DNA from: Planctomycetota bacterium
Lineage (GTDB): Bacteria; Planctomycetota; UBA1135; UBA2386
Assembly: GCA_016793305.1 (NCBI GenBank)
Contig: JAEUHU010000299.1
Location: 1 to 25,216 of the forward strand
DNA: 25,216 nt
Reading direction: 5' to 3'
The translations under genes were made by a program, and so were the position numbers. Shown here piece by piece: positions 15,486-22,205 of this stretch (positions are counted from its first letter, which is position 1; each line of letters starts with the position of its first letter). The notes under the pieces were generated by a model that worked only from the letters and a program-made list of their open reading frames with translations, was not told where the DNA came from and ran no database searches.

Positions 15486-15902
15486 TCATGGCTTGCGTGG
15501 CAGCAACGGAGCCGGGGCTCCGCGCCCCTCGTCGCCGGCCGCAGGCTCGCTGTCGCGGTCGAACCGCGCGCGCTGGTCGGGATCGAGCAGTACTCGGATG
15601 CGTTGCCGGGTCATCGCTCGCAGCGCCAGCAGCTTGTTCTGCAGGGACGGCGGCAACTGCCCCCACTCGAGGCTGGCCCGGATCGAACTCTCCTCGGCCC
15701 GCTCGTTCTGCAGCACCATCTGCACACTGTGGCGCTGCGCCGAGGTCAGCTGGTAGCGGGCCACCAGGTCCTCGACGTAGCCGAGTTCCTGGAAGGGCTC
15801 CGCGGCGGCCGCGCCATGGGAGCCGAGGAGGGTGCCGGTGACCATGCCGGCGGCGAAGCATCCCAGGGCCACGGCCAGAATCCAGCGACGAATCATGACC
15901 AT
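15486..15902 (-). CDS. CpxP/Spy-like (heavy-metal-resistor fold) periplasmic protein
   Basis: About 138 residues. An N-terminal hydrophobic segment (MIRRWILAVALGCFAAGMVT) acts as signal or anchor. The remainder is all-helical: YVEDLVARYQLTSAQ, a long charged helix, QLPPSLQNKLLALRAM, and a closing RQRIRVLLDPDQRARFD. The paired LT-x-x-Q and LDPDQRARFD motifs are typical of CpxP/Spy/CnrX-type periplasmic sensor-chaperones. The chain may start at the ATG at 15900-15902 or at the second ATG two codons on (15894-15896). It lies 12 bases after the anti-sigma-like gene and thus in a sigma/anti-sigma/CpxP-like trio. I infer a role in sensing envelope state; no metal ligands are obvious. Confidence 0.7.
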   Translation of the reverse strand: MVMIRRWILAVALGCFAAGMVTGTLLGSHGAAAAEPFQELGYVEDLVARYQLTSAQRHSVQMVLQNERAEESSIRASLEWGQLPPSLQNKLLALRAMTRQRIRVLLDPDQRARFDRDSEPAAGDEGRGAPAPLLPRKP

Positions 15903-15914
15903 GGTGCGGCTCGG

Positions 15915-16373
15915 TCACCGGGGTGCGTCGACCACGCCGCGCTGCAGCAAGGCGTCCAGCCGTTCGATCTCCGCGCGCACGTCGTCGGGCGAGGCTTGCA
16001 GGTCCTGCGCGGTGTCGGCGACGAACAGGCCGGACCGTGCCAACAGGCCGAGCGCGAACAGGACCGCGGCGGCGAGCAGCAGGCGACGGCAGATCGAGAC
16101 GGCCGTGCCGAGTTCGTCCGCCTGCTGCAGCTGCTGGCGACTCGGCAGCTGCCGGGCCGCGGCGAGCACGCCGGCGGTGAAGTCGGCGCGCGGGCGCCGC
16201 ACGGTCGCCGCGGCCGCAGTCGCGCACACGGTGCGCACCTTGGCGAGATCGTCGTGACGCTTCTGCAGCGACGGCTCGCTCTGGAGCCGGGCTGCGAACG
16301 CGGCTCGCTGGGCGGGGTCCAGGACCCCGTCGAGGAAACGCTGCAGCTGCAGGTCGTCGTGGTCGGGCTTCAT
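15915..16373 (-). CDS. Membrane anti-sigma-factor-like protein
   Basis: 152 residues. A short N-terminal cytoplasmic domain (DDLQLQRFLDGVLDPAQRAA) has the opening seen in anti-sigma domains. One membrane helix lies at ~97-116 (LLLAAAVLFALGLLARSG) and a short periplasmic tail of ~35 residues follows. Only two cysteines (50 and 95) are present, and the HxxxCxxC zinc motif of ZAS anti-sigma factors is missing. Its ATG overlaps the sigma gene's stop (ATGA, 16370-16373), the usual coupling for a sigma/anti-sigma pair. Position carries much of this call. In the family such proteins hold the sigma factor at the membrane until an envelope signal releases it. Confidence 0.75.
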   Translation of the reverse strand: MKPDHDDLQLQRFLDGVLDPAQRAAFAARLQSEPSLQKRHDDLAKVRTVCATAAAATVRRPRADFTAGVLAAARQLPSRQQLQQADELGTAVSICRRLLLAAAVLFALGLLARSGLFVADTAQDLQASPDDVRAEIERLDALLQRGVVDAPR

Positions 16374-16999
16374 CGGAGGGAACCTCGGCTCGCCGTGGTG
16401 GGGACGCCGGTAGGGAGCAGTTCGGGGTGCAGGCGCTCGAGCGCTTCCTTGAAGCGTTGGCGGGCGCGGAACAGGCGGGATTCGACCGTGCCGAGCTGGA
16501 TCTGCAGCACGGCGGCGATCTCGGTGTAGGACAGGTCCTCGAACTCGCGCAGCACCAGGATGGTGCGGAACTTCTCGGGCAGCGAGTCGACGATCGAACG
16601 GGTCACTGCCGCCAGCTCGGCGGTCATCAGCGGGGCGGCGGGGCTCTGTTCGTCGCGGTCGCCACCGGTGTCGAGCGAAGCATCGTCCTCGACCAGTCGC
16701 AGACGCCGCGAACTCGCCTTCGAGAGGTGGTCGGTGGCGGCGTTGACGGCGATCCGGTAGAGCCAGGTGAAGAACTGCGAGTCGCCCTGGAACGTGTGGA
16801 GCTTGCGGAAGACCTTCAGGAACACGTCCTGGGCCAGGTCCTCGCACTCGACCTGGTCGCGGCAGTAGCGGCCGAGCAGCCGGAACACCCGGTCCTGGTA
16901 GCGCTCGACCAGGCTGGCGAAGGCCGCCTCGCTGCCTTCCAGCACCGCGGCGATCAGCTCGGCGTCAGGGGTTTCGGGAGGTCGTTGCAAGGCGAACAC
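16370..16999 (-). CDS. ECF sigma factor (RpoE-like sigma-70 family)
   Basis: 209 residues. Region 2 is clear at ~25-95 (FASLVERYQDRVFRLLGRYC, ECEDLAQDVFLKVFRKL, FFTWLYRIAVNAATDHL). After a variable linker, region 4 follows at ~140-190 (SLPEKFRTILVLREFEDLSY, TEIAAVLQIQLGTVESRLFR). There is no sigma region 1.1 or 3, as expected for the extracytoplasmic-function class. The start is a GTG at 16997-16999 with AAGG eight bases upstream. It directs RNA polymerase to stress promoters, presumably under control of the overlapping anti-sigma-like gene. A 63-base gap containing a palindrome separates it from ribBA, so it may have its own promoter. Confidence 0.93.
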   Translation of the reverse strand: MFALQRPPETPDAELIAAVLEGSEAAFASLVERYQDRVFRLLGRYCRDQVECEDLAQDVFLKVFRKLHTFQGDSQFFTWLYRIAVNAATDHLSKASSRRLRLVEDDASLDTGGDRDEQSPAAPLMTAELAAVTRSIVDSLPEKFRTILVLREFEDLSYTEIAAVLQIQLGTVESRLFRARQRFKEALERLHPELLPTGVPTTASRGSLR

Positions 17000-17036
17000 G
17001 GCCGGCCTTGGAGGGTCCGACCCTGGGGTTTCTTCC

Positions 17037-17048
17037 CCGCACGTGCGG
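17037..17048. promoter_or_regulatory. 12-bp palindrome between ribBA and the sigma-factor gene
   Basis: CCGCACGTGCGG is a perfect dyad with no loop, in the 63-base gap after ribBA and 38 bases before the sigma GTG. It is too tight for a good RNA hairpin, so an operator-like protein site is more plausible than a terminator. Such a dyad can arise by chance in DNA this GC-rich. Confidence 0.25.
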
Positions 17049-17062
17049 AGAGTCCGTCCGGA

Positions 17063-18313
17063 TCACTCTGGCTTTCCGACAGGCCGGTCGAACAGGTGGC
17101 CCATCTTCTCGCGCTTCGTTTCCAAGTACCTCTGGTTGTGCTGGTTGGGAGCGACCACCAACGGCACCTGGGCGGCGATCTCGAGGCCATAGCCCTGCAG
17201 GCCGGCGAGCTTCTTCGGGTTGTTGCTCATCAGTTCGAGACGACGCACACCGAGGTCGTGCAGGATCTGGGCGCCGGTTCCGAACTCACGTTCGTCGGGC
17301 CGGAAGCCGAGGTGCACGTTCGCCTCGACGGTGTCGAGCCCACGGTCCTGCAGCTCGTAGGCGCGCAGCTTGTTGTCGAGCCCGATGCCACGGCCCTCCT
17401 GGCTGATGTAGAGCACGACGCCGCGGCCCTTCGCCTGCACGTTCTGCAGAGCCAGCTGCAACTGGGGTCCGCAATCGCAGCGCAACGAGCCGAACGCGTC
17501 GCCGGTCAGGCATTGCGAGTGCACGCGCACCAACACCGGCTCCTCGATCGGCGGAAACCTACCGCCGTCGCCAGCACGGTCGATGCCGACGGTCAGGGCC
17601 ATGTGGGTCCGGCCGTCGACCAGGCTGCGGTAGGTGTGGCAGTCGAAGTCGCCGTGCACGGTGGGCATGCGCGCGACGGCGACCCGTTCGATCAGCCGTT
17701 CGCGGCGCCGGCGGAACTCGACCAGGTCGGCGATGCAGCCGAGCTTGAAGGCCCGCTTCTGGCAGTACTCGGTCAGGTCGGGCAGCCGCGCCATCTCGCC
17801 GTCCGGCTTCATGACCTCGCAGATGACCCCGGCAGGGCGCAGGCCGGCCAGGCGGCACAGGTCGACGATCGCCTCGGTGTGACCGGCGCGGACCAGGACG
17901 CCGCCCTCCCGGGCGCGCAGCGGAAAGATGTGGCCGGGGCTCGTGATGTCCGAGGCCTGGGCGTCCGGCGCCACCGCCGCCTGGACGGTCAAGGCCCGGT
18001 CGCGAGCCGAGATCCCGGTCGACATGCCCTTGGCGGCGCCGATCGAGACGGTGAAGGCGGTGCCGAAGCGCGACTGGTTCTTGGTGTCCGCGACCATCGG
18101 GGTGAGGCGCAGCCGGTCGCAGATCTCGCCGTCGAGCGGCATGCAGATCAGGCCGCAGGCGTCGTGGGCCAGCAGGTTGATCAGCTCGGGGGAGGCGAAC
18201 TGCGCGGCGAAGCAGAGGTCGCCTTCGTTCTCGCGGGAGGGGTCGTCGACCAGCACGATCGGCCGGCCAGCCTTGAGTTCGTCGAGCAGTTCGGGGATCG
18301 AAGCGAAGGTCAT
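17063..18313 (-). CDS. ribBA: Bifunctional 3,4-dihydroxy-2-butanone-4-phosphate synthase / GTP cyclohydrolase II
   Basis: 416 residues. It makes both starting blocks of riboflavin: the four-carbon unit from ribulose 5-phosphate and the pyrimidine from GTP. The RibB half (1-~205) carries DDPSRENEGDL at 23-33, STGISARDRA at ~98-106, SPGHIFPLRA, and RAGHTEA with His145. The RibA half (~210-416) carries HSQCLTGDAFGSLRCDCG with zinc ligands Cys268, Cys279 and Cys281, GRGIGLDNK, and a closing NNPKK loop. Both halves look intact. The start ATG 18311-18313 has no Shine-Dalgarno sequence, and a 9-bp hairpin sits just upstream. It is separated from the rest of the pathway, none of which is in the window. 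Confidence 0.96.
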   Translation of the reverse strand: MTFASIPELLDELKAGRPIVLVDDPSRENEGDLCFAAQFASPELINLLAHDACGLICMPLDGEICDRLRLTPMVADTKNQSRFGTAFTVSIGAAKGMSTGISARDRALTVQAAVAPDAQASDITSPGHIFPLRAREGGVLVRAGHTEAIVDLCRLAGLRPAGVICEVMKPDGEMARLPDLTEYCQKRAFKLGCIADLVEFRRRRERLIERVAVARMPTVHGDFDCHTYRSLVDGRTHMALTVGIDRAGDGGRFPPIEEPVLVRVHSQCLTGDAFGSLRCDCGPQLQLALQNVQAKGRGVVLYISQEGRGIGLDNKLRAYELQDRGLDTVEANVHLGFRPDEREFGTGAQILHDLGVRRLELMSNNPKKLAGLQGYGLEIAAQVPLVVAPNQHNQRYLETKREKMGHLFDRPVGKPE

Positions 18314-18322
18314 GCGGATTCG

Positions 18323-18345
18323 CCCAGCGCGGCGAACGCGCTGGG
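18323..18345 (-). promoter_or_regulatory. Stem-loop in the ribBA leader
   Basis: A perfect 9-bp stem (CCCAGCGCG with CGCGCTGGG) around a five-base loop (TTCGC on the minus strand) ends nine bases before the ribBA ATG. It covers the place where a ribosome site would be, and would begin almost at the predicted transcript start. It could shield the mRNA end or hinder initiation. Confidence 0.5.
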
Positions 18346-18352
18346 ATCGCGC

Positions 18353-18358
18353 AGTCTA
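18353..18358 (-). promoter_or_regulatory. Candidate -10 element of ribBA
   Basis: TAGACT on the minus strand, within an 11-base string CTAGACTGCGC that is repeated exactly before the tRNA-Arg gene. Transcription would start near 18347, leaving a leader of about 34 bases that opens with the hairpin. No good -35 box is seen. Confidence 0.4.
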
Positions 18359-18655
18359 GGCCGACGCGTGATGCAGGACGAGCCGAGAAGCCGACCCAGT
18401 CGGCACCGTCGCGCATCGCCACATCCACCCGGTCGACTGCTGCAAGGTGCCACGCCCGCACCGGCAGTGCTGCAGGATGCGGCAACTCGGCCACCTTGCC
18501 CGCCGGGCCCATCGGCACCGAAACCGCCATGCCATGGCGATCACAAGTCCCTTCGTGGCAAGCAGTTGTTTTTCTCTTCAGCAGTTCCGCGGCAGGCGCC
18601 GAATCCTGGTCGGCAAGGAGCGGAGTCGCAGCAACCGGGAAGAAGAGCAACGGGG

Positions 18656-19834
18656 ATGAAACGCACTCTGGTAGAGGTGTTCTGCGGGTTGGCCGCACTG
18701 GTCCTGATGGTCTCGTTCCATCAGCAGGTGGCCCGTCTGGAAGCCCAGCAGCAGGACGTCACGGCGCTGGAGCGCAAGGTCGAGCGGGCGGTCGCCGCGG
18801 TCGGCGACGGCAAGGAGCTCGACCAGCTGCGACGCCAGATCCAATCCGACACCGAGCAGCGCATCCAGGAGCTGGAACGCCAGCTGCGCTCGGCGGCGGC
18901 CGGCTCGCAGGAGTCGCGCACCATCGCCCAGGAACTGGAGCGCGCCAAGAGCGACGTGCTGTCGATGCGCAGCCAGCTGACCAGCGACTTCGAGCGGCAG
19001 CGCCAGCTGGTCGACGCCTACATGACCGAGGTGCGCAACAAGGAGAAGGACGCCGATCTGCGCCTGTCCGAAGCCAACCGGGCCATCGCGCAACTCGCCG
19101 GCCAGCTCTACCGCAATCCGAACGAACTGACCCGCACCATGCTGCTGCCGACCGTGCAGCTCAACGGTGACGACACCGTCGGCTCGGGCACGATCGTGTT
19201 CTCGGGTCCGAACGAGAAGCACGACGGCAAGCAGGAGACCTACGCGCTGACCGCCTACCACGTGGTCCGCAACATCCTCGCCGACACTCCGAAGGCGCAG
19301 AAGGACGGCTTCGAGGTGACCATCTACCTGCCCGGCGAGAAGCTGGTCGTGAAGGGTCGCATGGTCGCGGCCGCTCCGAAGATCGACGCCGCACTGGTGC
19401 AGCTGTTCACCGACCGCAAGCTGCCGCACGTCGCGAACGTGCTGCCGCGCGACGAGGGCAAGTCGGTCGAGGTCTGGGACCCGGTCTGCGCGGTCGGTTG
19501 CCCGCTCGGCAACGATCCGGTGCCGAGCAACGGCGAGATCAGCTCGCTGAGCAACGAGCTCAACGGCGCCAACTACTGGATGATCAACGCACCCACCTAC
19601 TTCGGCAACAGCGGCGGCGGCATCTACCGCGCCGACACCAAGCAGTTGATCGGCGTGTTCAGCAAGATCTACACGCACGGCAAGGGCAACCCGGTGGTCG
19701 TGCCGCACATGGGCCTGTGCACGCCGATCGAGCAGATCTACGCGTGGCTCGCCACCGAGAACCTGGACCACCTGCTGCAGAGCAGCTCGGTGCCGCGCGT
19801 CGACCTCAGCCAGCTGGCCTCGCCGATGCGCTGA
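18656..19834 (+). CDS. Membrane-anchored coiled-coil trypsin-like serine protease
   Basis: 392 residues. An N-terminal membrane anchor (VEVFCGLAALVLMVSF, ~6-21) leads into a ~130-residue coiled coil (residues ~22-150) and then a chymotrypsin/DegP-type protease domain. The catalytic triad is visible: His202 in ALTAYHVV, Asp244 in KIDAALVQL, and Ser319 in YFGNSGGGIY. No PDZ domain follows, unlike HtrA/DegP; the coiled coil may provide oligomerisation instead. The start ATG 18656-18658 gives a sensible signal anchor, with a purine-rich GGGAAGAAGAG upstream; the longer open frame before it is Arg/Pro-rich and not coding. It is transcribed away from ribBA and converges on a TPR gene. A periplasmic quality-control role is inferred. 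Confidence 0.88.
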   Translation: MKRTLVEVFCGLAALVLMVSFHQQVARLEAQQQDVTALERKVERAVAAVGDGKELDQLRRQIQSDTEQRIQELERQLRSAAAGSQESRTIAQELERAKSDVLSMRSQLTSDFERQRQLVDAYMTEVRNKEKDADLRLSEANRAIAQLAGQLYRNPNELTRTMLLPTVQLNGDDTVGSGTIVFSGPNEKHDGKQETYALTAYHVVRNILADTPKAQKDGFEVTIYLPGEKLVVKGRMVAAAPKIDAALVQLFTDRKLPHVANVLPRDEGKSVEVWDPVCAVGCPLGNDPVPSNGEISSLSNELNGANYWMINAPTYFGNSGGGIYRADTKQLIGVFSKIYTHGKGNPVVVPHMGLCTPIEQIYAWLATENLDHLLQSSSVPRVDLSQLASPMR

Positions 19835-19849
19835 GCCGAGGCTGGCTCA
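19832..19849. terminator. Compact inverted repeat joining the stops of the protease and TPR genes
   Basis: TGAGCC (19832-19837) and GGCTCA (19844-19849) form a perfect 6-bp stem with a 6-base loop. The left arm contains the plus-strand TGA and the right arm the minus-strand gene's TGA. There is no T-tract. It could act as a minimal bidirectional terminator or 3'-end structure. Confidence 0.4.
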
Positions 19850-21649
19850 ACCGCGGCGCAACCGCCGCGCGAGCCGACGCAGCTCGGGGCTGTCGAGCCC
19901 CGACGCGCGCGCTGCCGCAACCGAGCGCCGCGCCTCCTCGGTGCGGCCGAGATGGCGCAGGTAGCGCGCCCGCGCGCCGTGCAGGCGCACGTCGTCAGGC
20001 CGTTCCTCGAGCGCCGCGTCGACCAGTTCGATCGCGCGCTTGGGATTGCGCCGACGATCGAAAGCCTCGGCCATCGCGAACAGCACGTCGGGCTGCCCGG
20101 GAGCCACTTCGAGGGCCGTGGCGAGCAGGTCGAGCGCTTCGTCGGGCTCACCCAGGCGCCGCTTGGCCAGCGCCGAGAAGTAGAGCGCCGGCCAGAACTC
20201 CGGCTGCAGCTGCAGCCACAGCTGGAACTCGGCGAGGGCGTCGCGCGGGTTGCGCGCCTTGACGGCGCGGTCGCAGGCGCGAGCGAAGCGCGGTTCGAAG
20301 TCGGCGACGTCGAGCTGCAGCAGCGCGCGCACGGCGAGATCGCGCACCTCGAGGTCCGTGACGCCGCGCACACCGGGCACGAGTTCGCTGCGGGCTTCGC
20401 GCCGCTGGCCCACCGCCAGCAGACACAAGCCCAGGAACACCTGGTCCTCGGCGCGCGACAGACCGCGCAGGTCGCCGATGGCGCCCACCACCTCGTCGGG
20501 CGGCTGCCGGTGCAGCAACTGCGCGTGCAGACACTCCAGCAGCACGCTGCCACCGGGCTCCGCGTCGTCCCACTCGCCGGCTCGCACCGTGCGTTCGCGC
20601 AACCGCCGCAGGCCGCGCAGCAACAGCTGCCACGCCTCGGCATCGCGATCCTCGACGAACTCGAGCTGGGCGAGGTGCGAGAAGAAGTCCGGGTGGCCGT
20701 CGACGGCAAGGCCCTTCTGCCACAGTTCCCGCGCGCGCACGACGTCGCCGCGGCGGGCCATCAGCAGGCCCAGGCTCTCGAGGCCACGCGGCGGCGGCGG
20801 GTCGAGCAAGGCCGCGTGCTCGAGCCAGGCGAACGCGCGTTCGTCCTCGCCCATGTCCGACAGCTGTTCGGCGATCGCCACGCACGCATCGCCGTCGACC
20901 GGCTGCGTCTCGTAGCACTGGTCGAGGAAGCTGCGCACCGCGTCGCGGTCGAGCCGCGCGCCGTCGAGCGCCACCGCTGCGGTCGCGTTCGCCACCCGCA
21001 GCGCCAGCCCGAACGACGGATCGAGCGCCAGCGCCTCGGCGAATGGACGCATCAGGGCGTCGCGGTCGGCCGGCACCGCGATGTCGAGGTCGCCGCTCAG
21101 CAGCATCGCGTTGTCGAGCCCCTGCAGGAACAGCCGGAACGCTTCGCCATTGTGGGTCAGCAGGCCGTGCTTCGGCTCGACGAAGCGCATCTCGAGCAGG
21201 CGGGCGAGATGGCGCGCCAGTCGCAGCAGGCCCGCGACCGGATCCTCGATCGACAACGTGCCGCCGACCTTCGCGGTGACGTGCGCGTCGTCGTCGCTGC
21301 GGTAGACGTGGAACTCGACCCGCAGGCCGCCGTCGGCCGCCGCCAGTTCGCCGGTCACGACGGCGCGGACCTCGAGCCCGGGCGGCAGCAGCTCGAACGC
21401 TTCGTCGCGGTCGGGCGGCTCGTCGAACTGCACCCAGCGCACCGGCCCTTGCTCGGTGGTCGACTGCAGCTCCAGCATCGCGGTCGGGCCGGCATGCCCT
21501 TCGTTCAGCACCTGGTGCAGGAAGTCCGGTAGGCGGCGCGCGTAGGTCGCCGGGTCGAAGCCGTGGAAGCCCTCGGCGGTCGACACCGCCAGCGGCAGGA
21601 ACATGACTTCGGGACCGATCGGCTCGGTGGGTTCGGGGCGTTCGCTCAT
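19847..21649 (-). CDS. 600-residue cytoplasmic TPR-repeat protein of unknown function
   Basis: No signal peptide or membrane helix. The N-terminal ~170 residues form a mixed domain (EVMFLPLAVSTAEGFHGFDP, EVRAVVTGELAAADGGLRVE). They recall the regulatory half of adenylate-cyclase-like or TolB-like TPR proteins that begin with a 'system' domain, but no such motif is firm. From ~170 on, TPR and TPR-like helix pairs follow one another, clearest at ~470-580 (EFWPALYFSALAKRRLGEPD, EALDLLATALEVAPGQPDVL, RAIELVDAALEERPDDVRLH). The ATG at 21647-21649 is preceded by GGGGTGA near the HIT stop, seven bases away, so it is co-transcribed with the HIT gene. It probably scaffolds a protein complex. Confidence 0.85.
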   Translation of the reverse strand: MSERPEPTEPIGPEVMFLPLAVSTAEGFHGFDPATYARRLPDFLHQVLNEGHAGPTAMLELQSTTEQGPVRWVQFDEPPDRDEAFELLPPGLEVRAVVTGELAAADGGLRVEFHVYRSDDDAHVTAKVGGTLSIEDPVAGLLRLARHLARLLEMRFVEPKHGLLTHNGEAFRLFLQGLDNAMLLSGDLDIAVPADRDALMRPFAEALALDPSFGLALRVANATAAVALDGARLDRDAVRSFLDQCYETQPVDGDACVAIAEQLSDMGEDERAFAWLEHAALLDPPPPRGLESLGLLMARRGDVVRARELWQKGLAVDGHPDFFSHLAQLEFVEDRDAEAWQLLLRGLRRLRERTVRAGEWDDAEPGGSVLLECLHAQLLHRQPPDEVVGAIGDLRGLSRAEDQVFLGLCLLAVGQRREARSELVPGVRGVTDLEVRDLAVRALLQLDVADFEPRFARACDRAVKARNPRDALAEFQLWLQLQPEFWPALYFSALAKRRLGEPDEALDLLATALEVAPGQPDVLFAMAEAFDRRRNPKRAIELVDAALEERPDDVRLHGARARYLRHLGRTEEARRSVAAARASGLDSPELRRLARRLRRG

Positions 21650-21656
21650 GCCGGCA

Positions 21657-22004
21657 TCACCCCGGGGGCCATTGCAGCGACCGGCCCGCCAACACGTGCA
21701 CGTGCAGGTGGAACACGGTCTGGCCAGCGGCAGCGCCGTTGTTGACGACCACGCGGTGTTCGGGGTGGCCGAGCTGTCGCGCCACGGCGGCCGCGGTCAA
21801 CAACAGGTGGCCCAGCAAGGCCGCGTCGGCCGGCCCGGCATCGGCCAAGCGCGCCAGCGGCCGCTTCGGGATCACCAGGAAGTGCAGCGGGGCCTGCGGC
21901 TTTGCGTCGCGGAACGCGAGGCAGTGTTCGTCCTCGTGCAACCGCTGGGCGGGGATCTCTCCTCGCAGGATGCGCGCGAACACGTTGGTGGAGTCGTAGC
22001 TCAA
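21657..22004 (-). CDS. HIT-family nucleotide hydrolase/transferase
   Basis: 115 residues, a normal size for HINT-type HIT proteins. The histidine triad HLHVHVL has its histidines at 99, 101 and 103, preceded by NNGAAAGQTVFH as in the family. The N-terminus (NVFARILRGEIPAQRLHEDE, HFLVIPKR) is typical. Such enzymes hydrolyse AMP from phosphoramidates or dinucleoside polyphosphates. The only start that gives the usual N-terminus (MSYDSTNVFARI) is a TTG at 22002-22004; the GTG at 21981-21983 would lose the first seven residues. There is no clear ribosome site. It lies divergent from the uridine kinase gene. Confidence 0.92.
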   Translation of the reverse strand: MSYDSTNVFARILRGEIPAQRLHEDEHCLAFRDAKPQAPLHFLVIPKRPLARLADAGPADAALLGHLLLTAAAVARQLGHPEHRVVVNNGAAAGQTVFHLHVHVLAGRSLQWPPG

Positions 22005-22017
22005 CGGTGCAGGTCGA

Positions 22018-22073
22018 CGGGGCGGAACACCCCGCCGCAGGCCAAGGTAAGGCCGGACGGCGACCCGGCTCAA
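22018..22073 (-). promoter_or_regulatory. Candidate promoter and leader hairpin of the HIT/TPR operon
   Basis: On the minus strand, TTGAGC (22073-22068) and TACCTT (22049-22044) lie 18 bases apart, a fair -35/-10 pair. The predicted transcript starts near 22037. A hairpin (CGGGG/CCCCG arms, 22018-22034) follows at once, ahead of the TTG start at 22004. Confidence 0.4.
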
Positions 22074-22171
22074 GGCCTTGCGCACGAAGATCCCGTGGGC
22101 CGGGCGGGTGGGCGCACCGCGGGCCCCTCCTGCGCACCCAGCCCCCCCTGGATCTGCGGTCAGCCGTGGCG

Positions 22172-22200
22172 TGATTCCTGGTGCCGCGCCATCTAGTTTC
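22172..22200 (+). promoter_or_regulatory. Candidate promoter of the uridine kinase gene (possibly leaderless)
   Basis: GTGATT (22172-22177) and TAGTTT (22195-22200) are 17 bases apart. The -10 box ends only five bases before the ATG at 22206, so the mRNA would begin at or next to the start codon. No Shine-Dalgarno sequence precedes the ATG, which agrees with a leaderless transcript. The -35 match is weak. Confidence 0.4.
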
Positions 22201-22205
22201 TGGCG

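Larger units (their letters stand above)
18314..18655. other. 342-base intergenic region between divergent ribBA and the trypsin-like protease gene
   Basis: This is the only gap over 300 bases. Next to ribBA it holds a hairpin and a -10-like TAGACT. The middle (~18370-18540) has nested inverted repeats, notably GCAAGGTG at 18442-18449 with CACCTTGC at 18493-18500. A minus-strand open frame (ATG at ~18537, text MAVSVPMGPAGKVAELPHPA onward) runs through the middle but continues into a non-coding frame of ribBA, so I do not call it a gene. Bases ~18540-18590 are the least GC-rich, with a T-rich run, and probably hold the protease promoter; I cannot place -35/-10 boxes there. No FMN riboswitch consensus is visible. 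Confidence 0.6.

Noticed and set aside
17013..17048. Intrinsic terminator between ribBA and the sigma gene
   Set aside because: The stems are only 4-6 bp, with no proper loop or T-tract; kept only as a possible operator-like palindrome.
18356..18544. Minus-strand small gene upstream of ribBA
   Set aside because: The frame has some GC3 bias, but it either ends abruptly or runs into a non-coding frame of ribBA and matches no family I recognise.
16427..18655. Plus-strand open frame extending the protease upstream by ~740 codons
   Set aside because: It runs antisense to the sigma factor and ribBA genes, which are unmistakable. The real protease starts at 18656 with a membrane anchor.
18314..18655. 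FMN riboswitch before ribBA
   Set aside because: The conserved FMN-element blocks (AGGGTGAAATTCCC-like and the paired GCCGAC/AGTCTGGATG parts) are not found on either strand.
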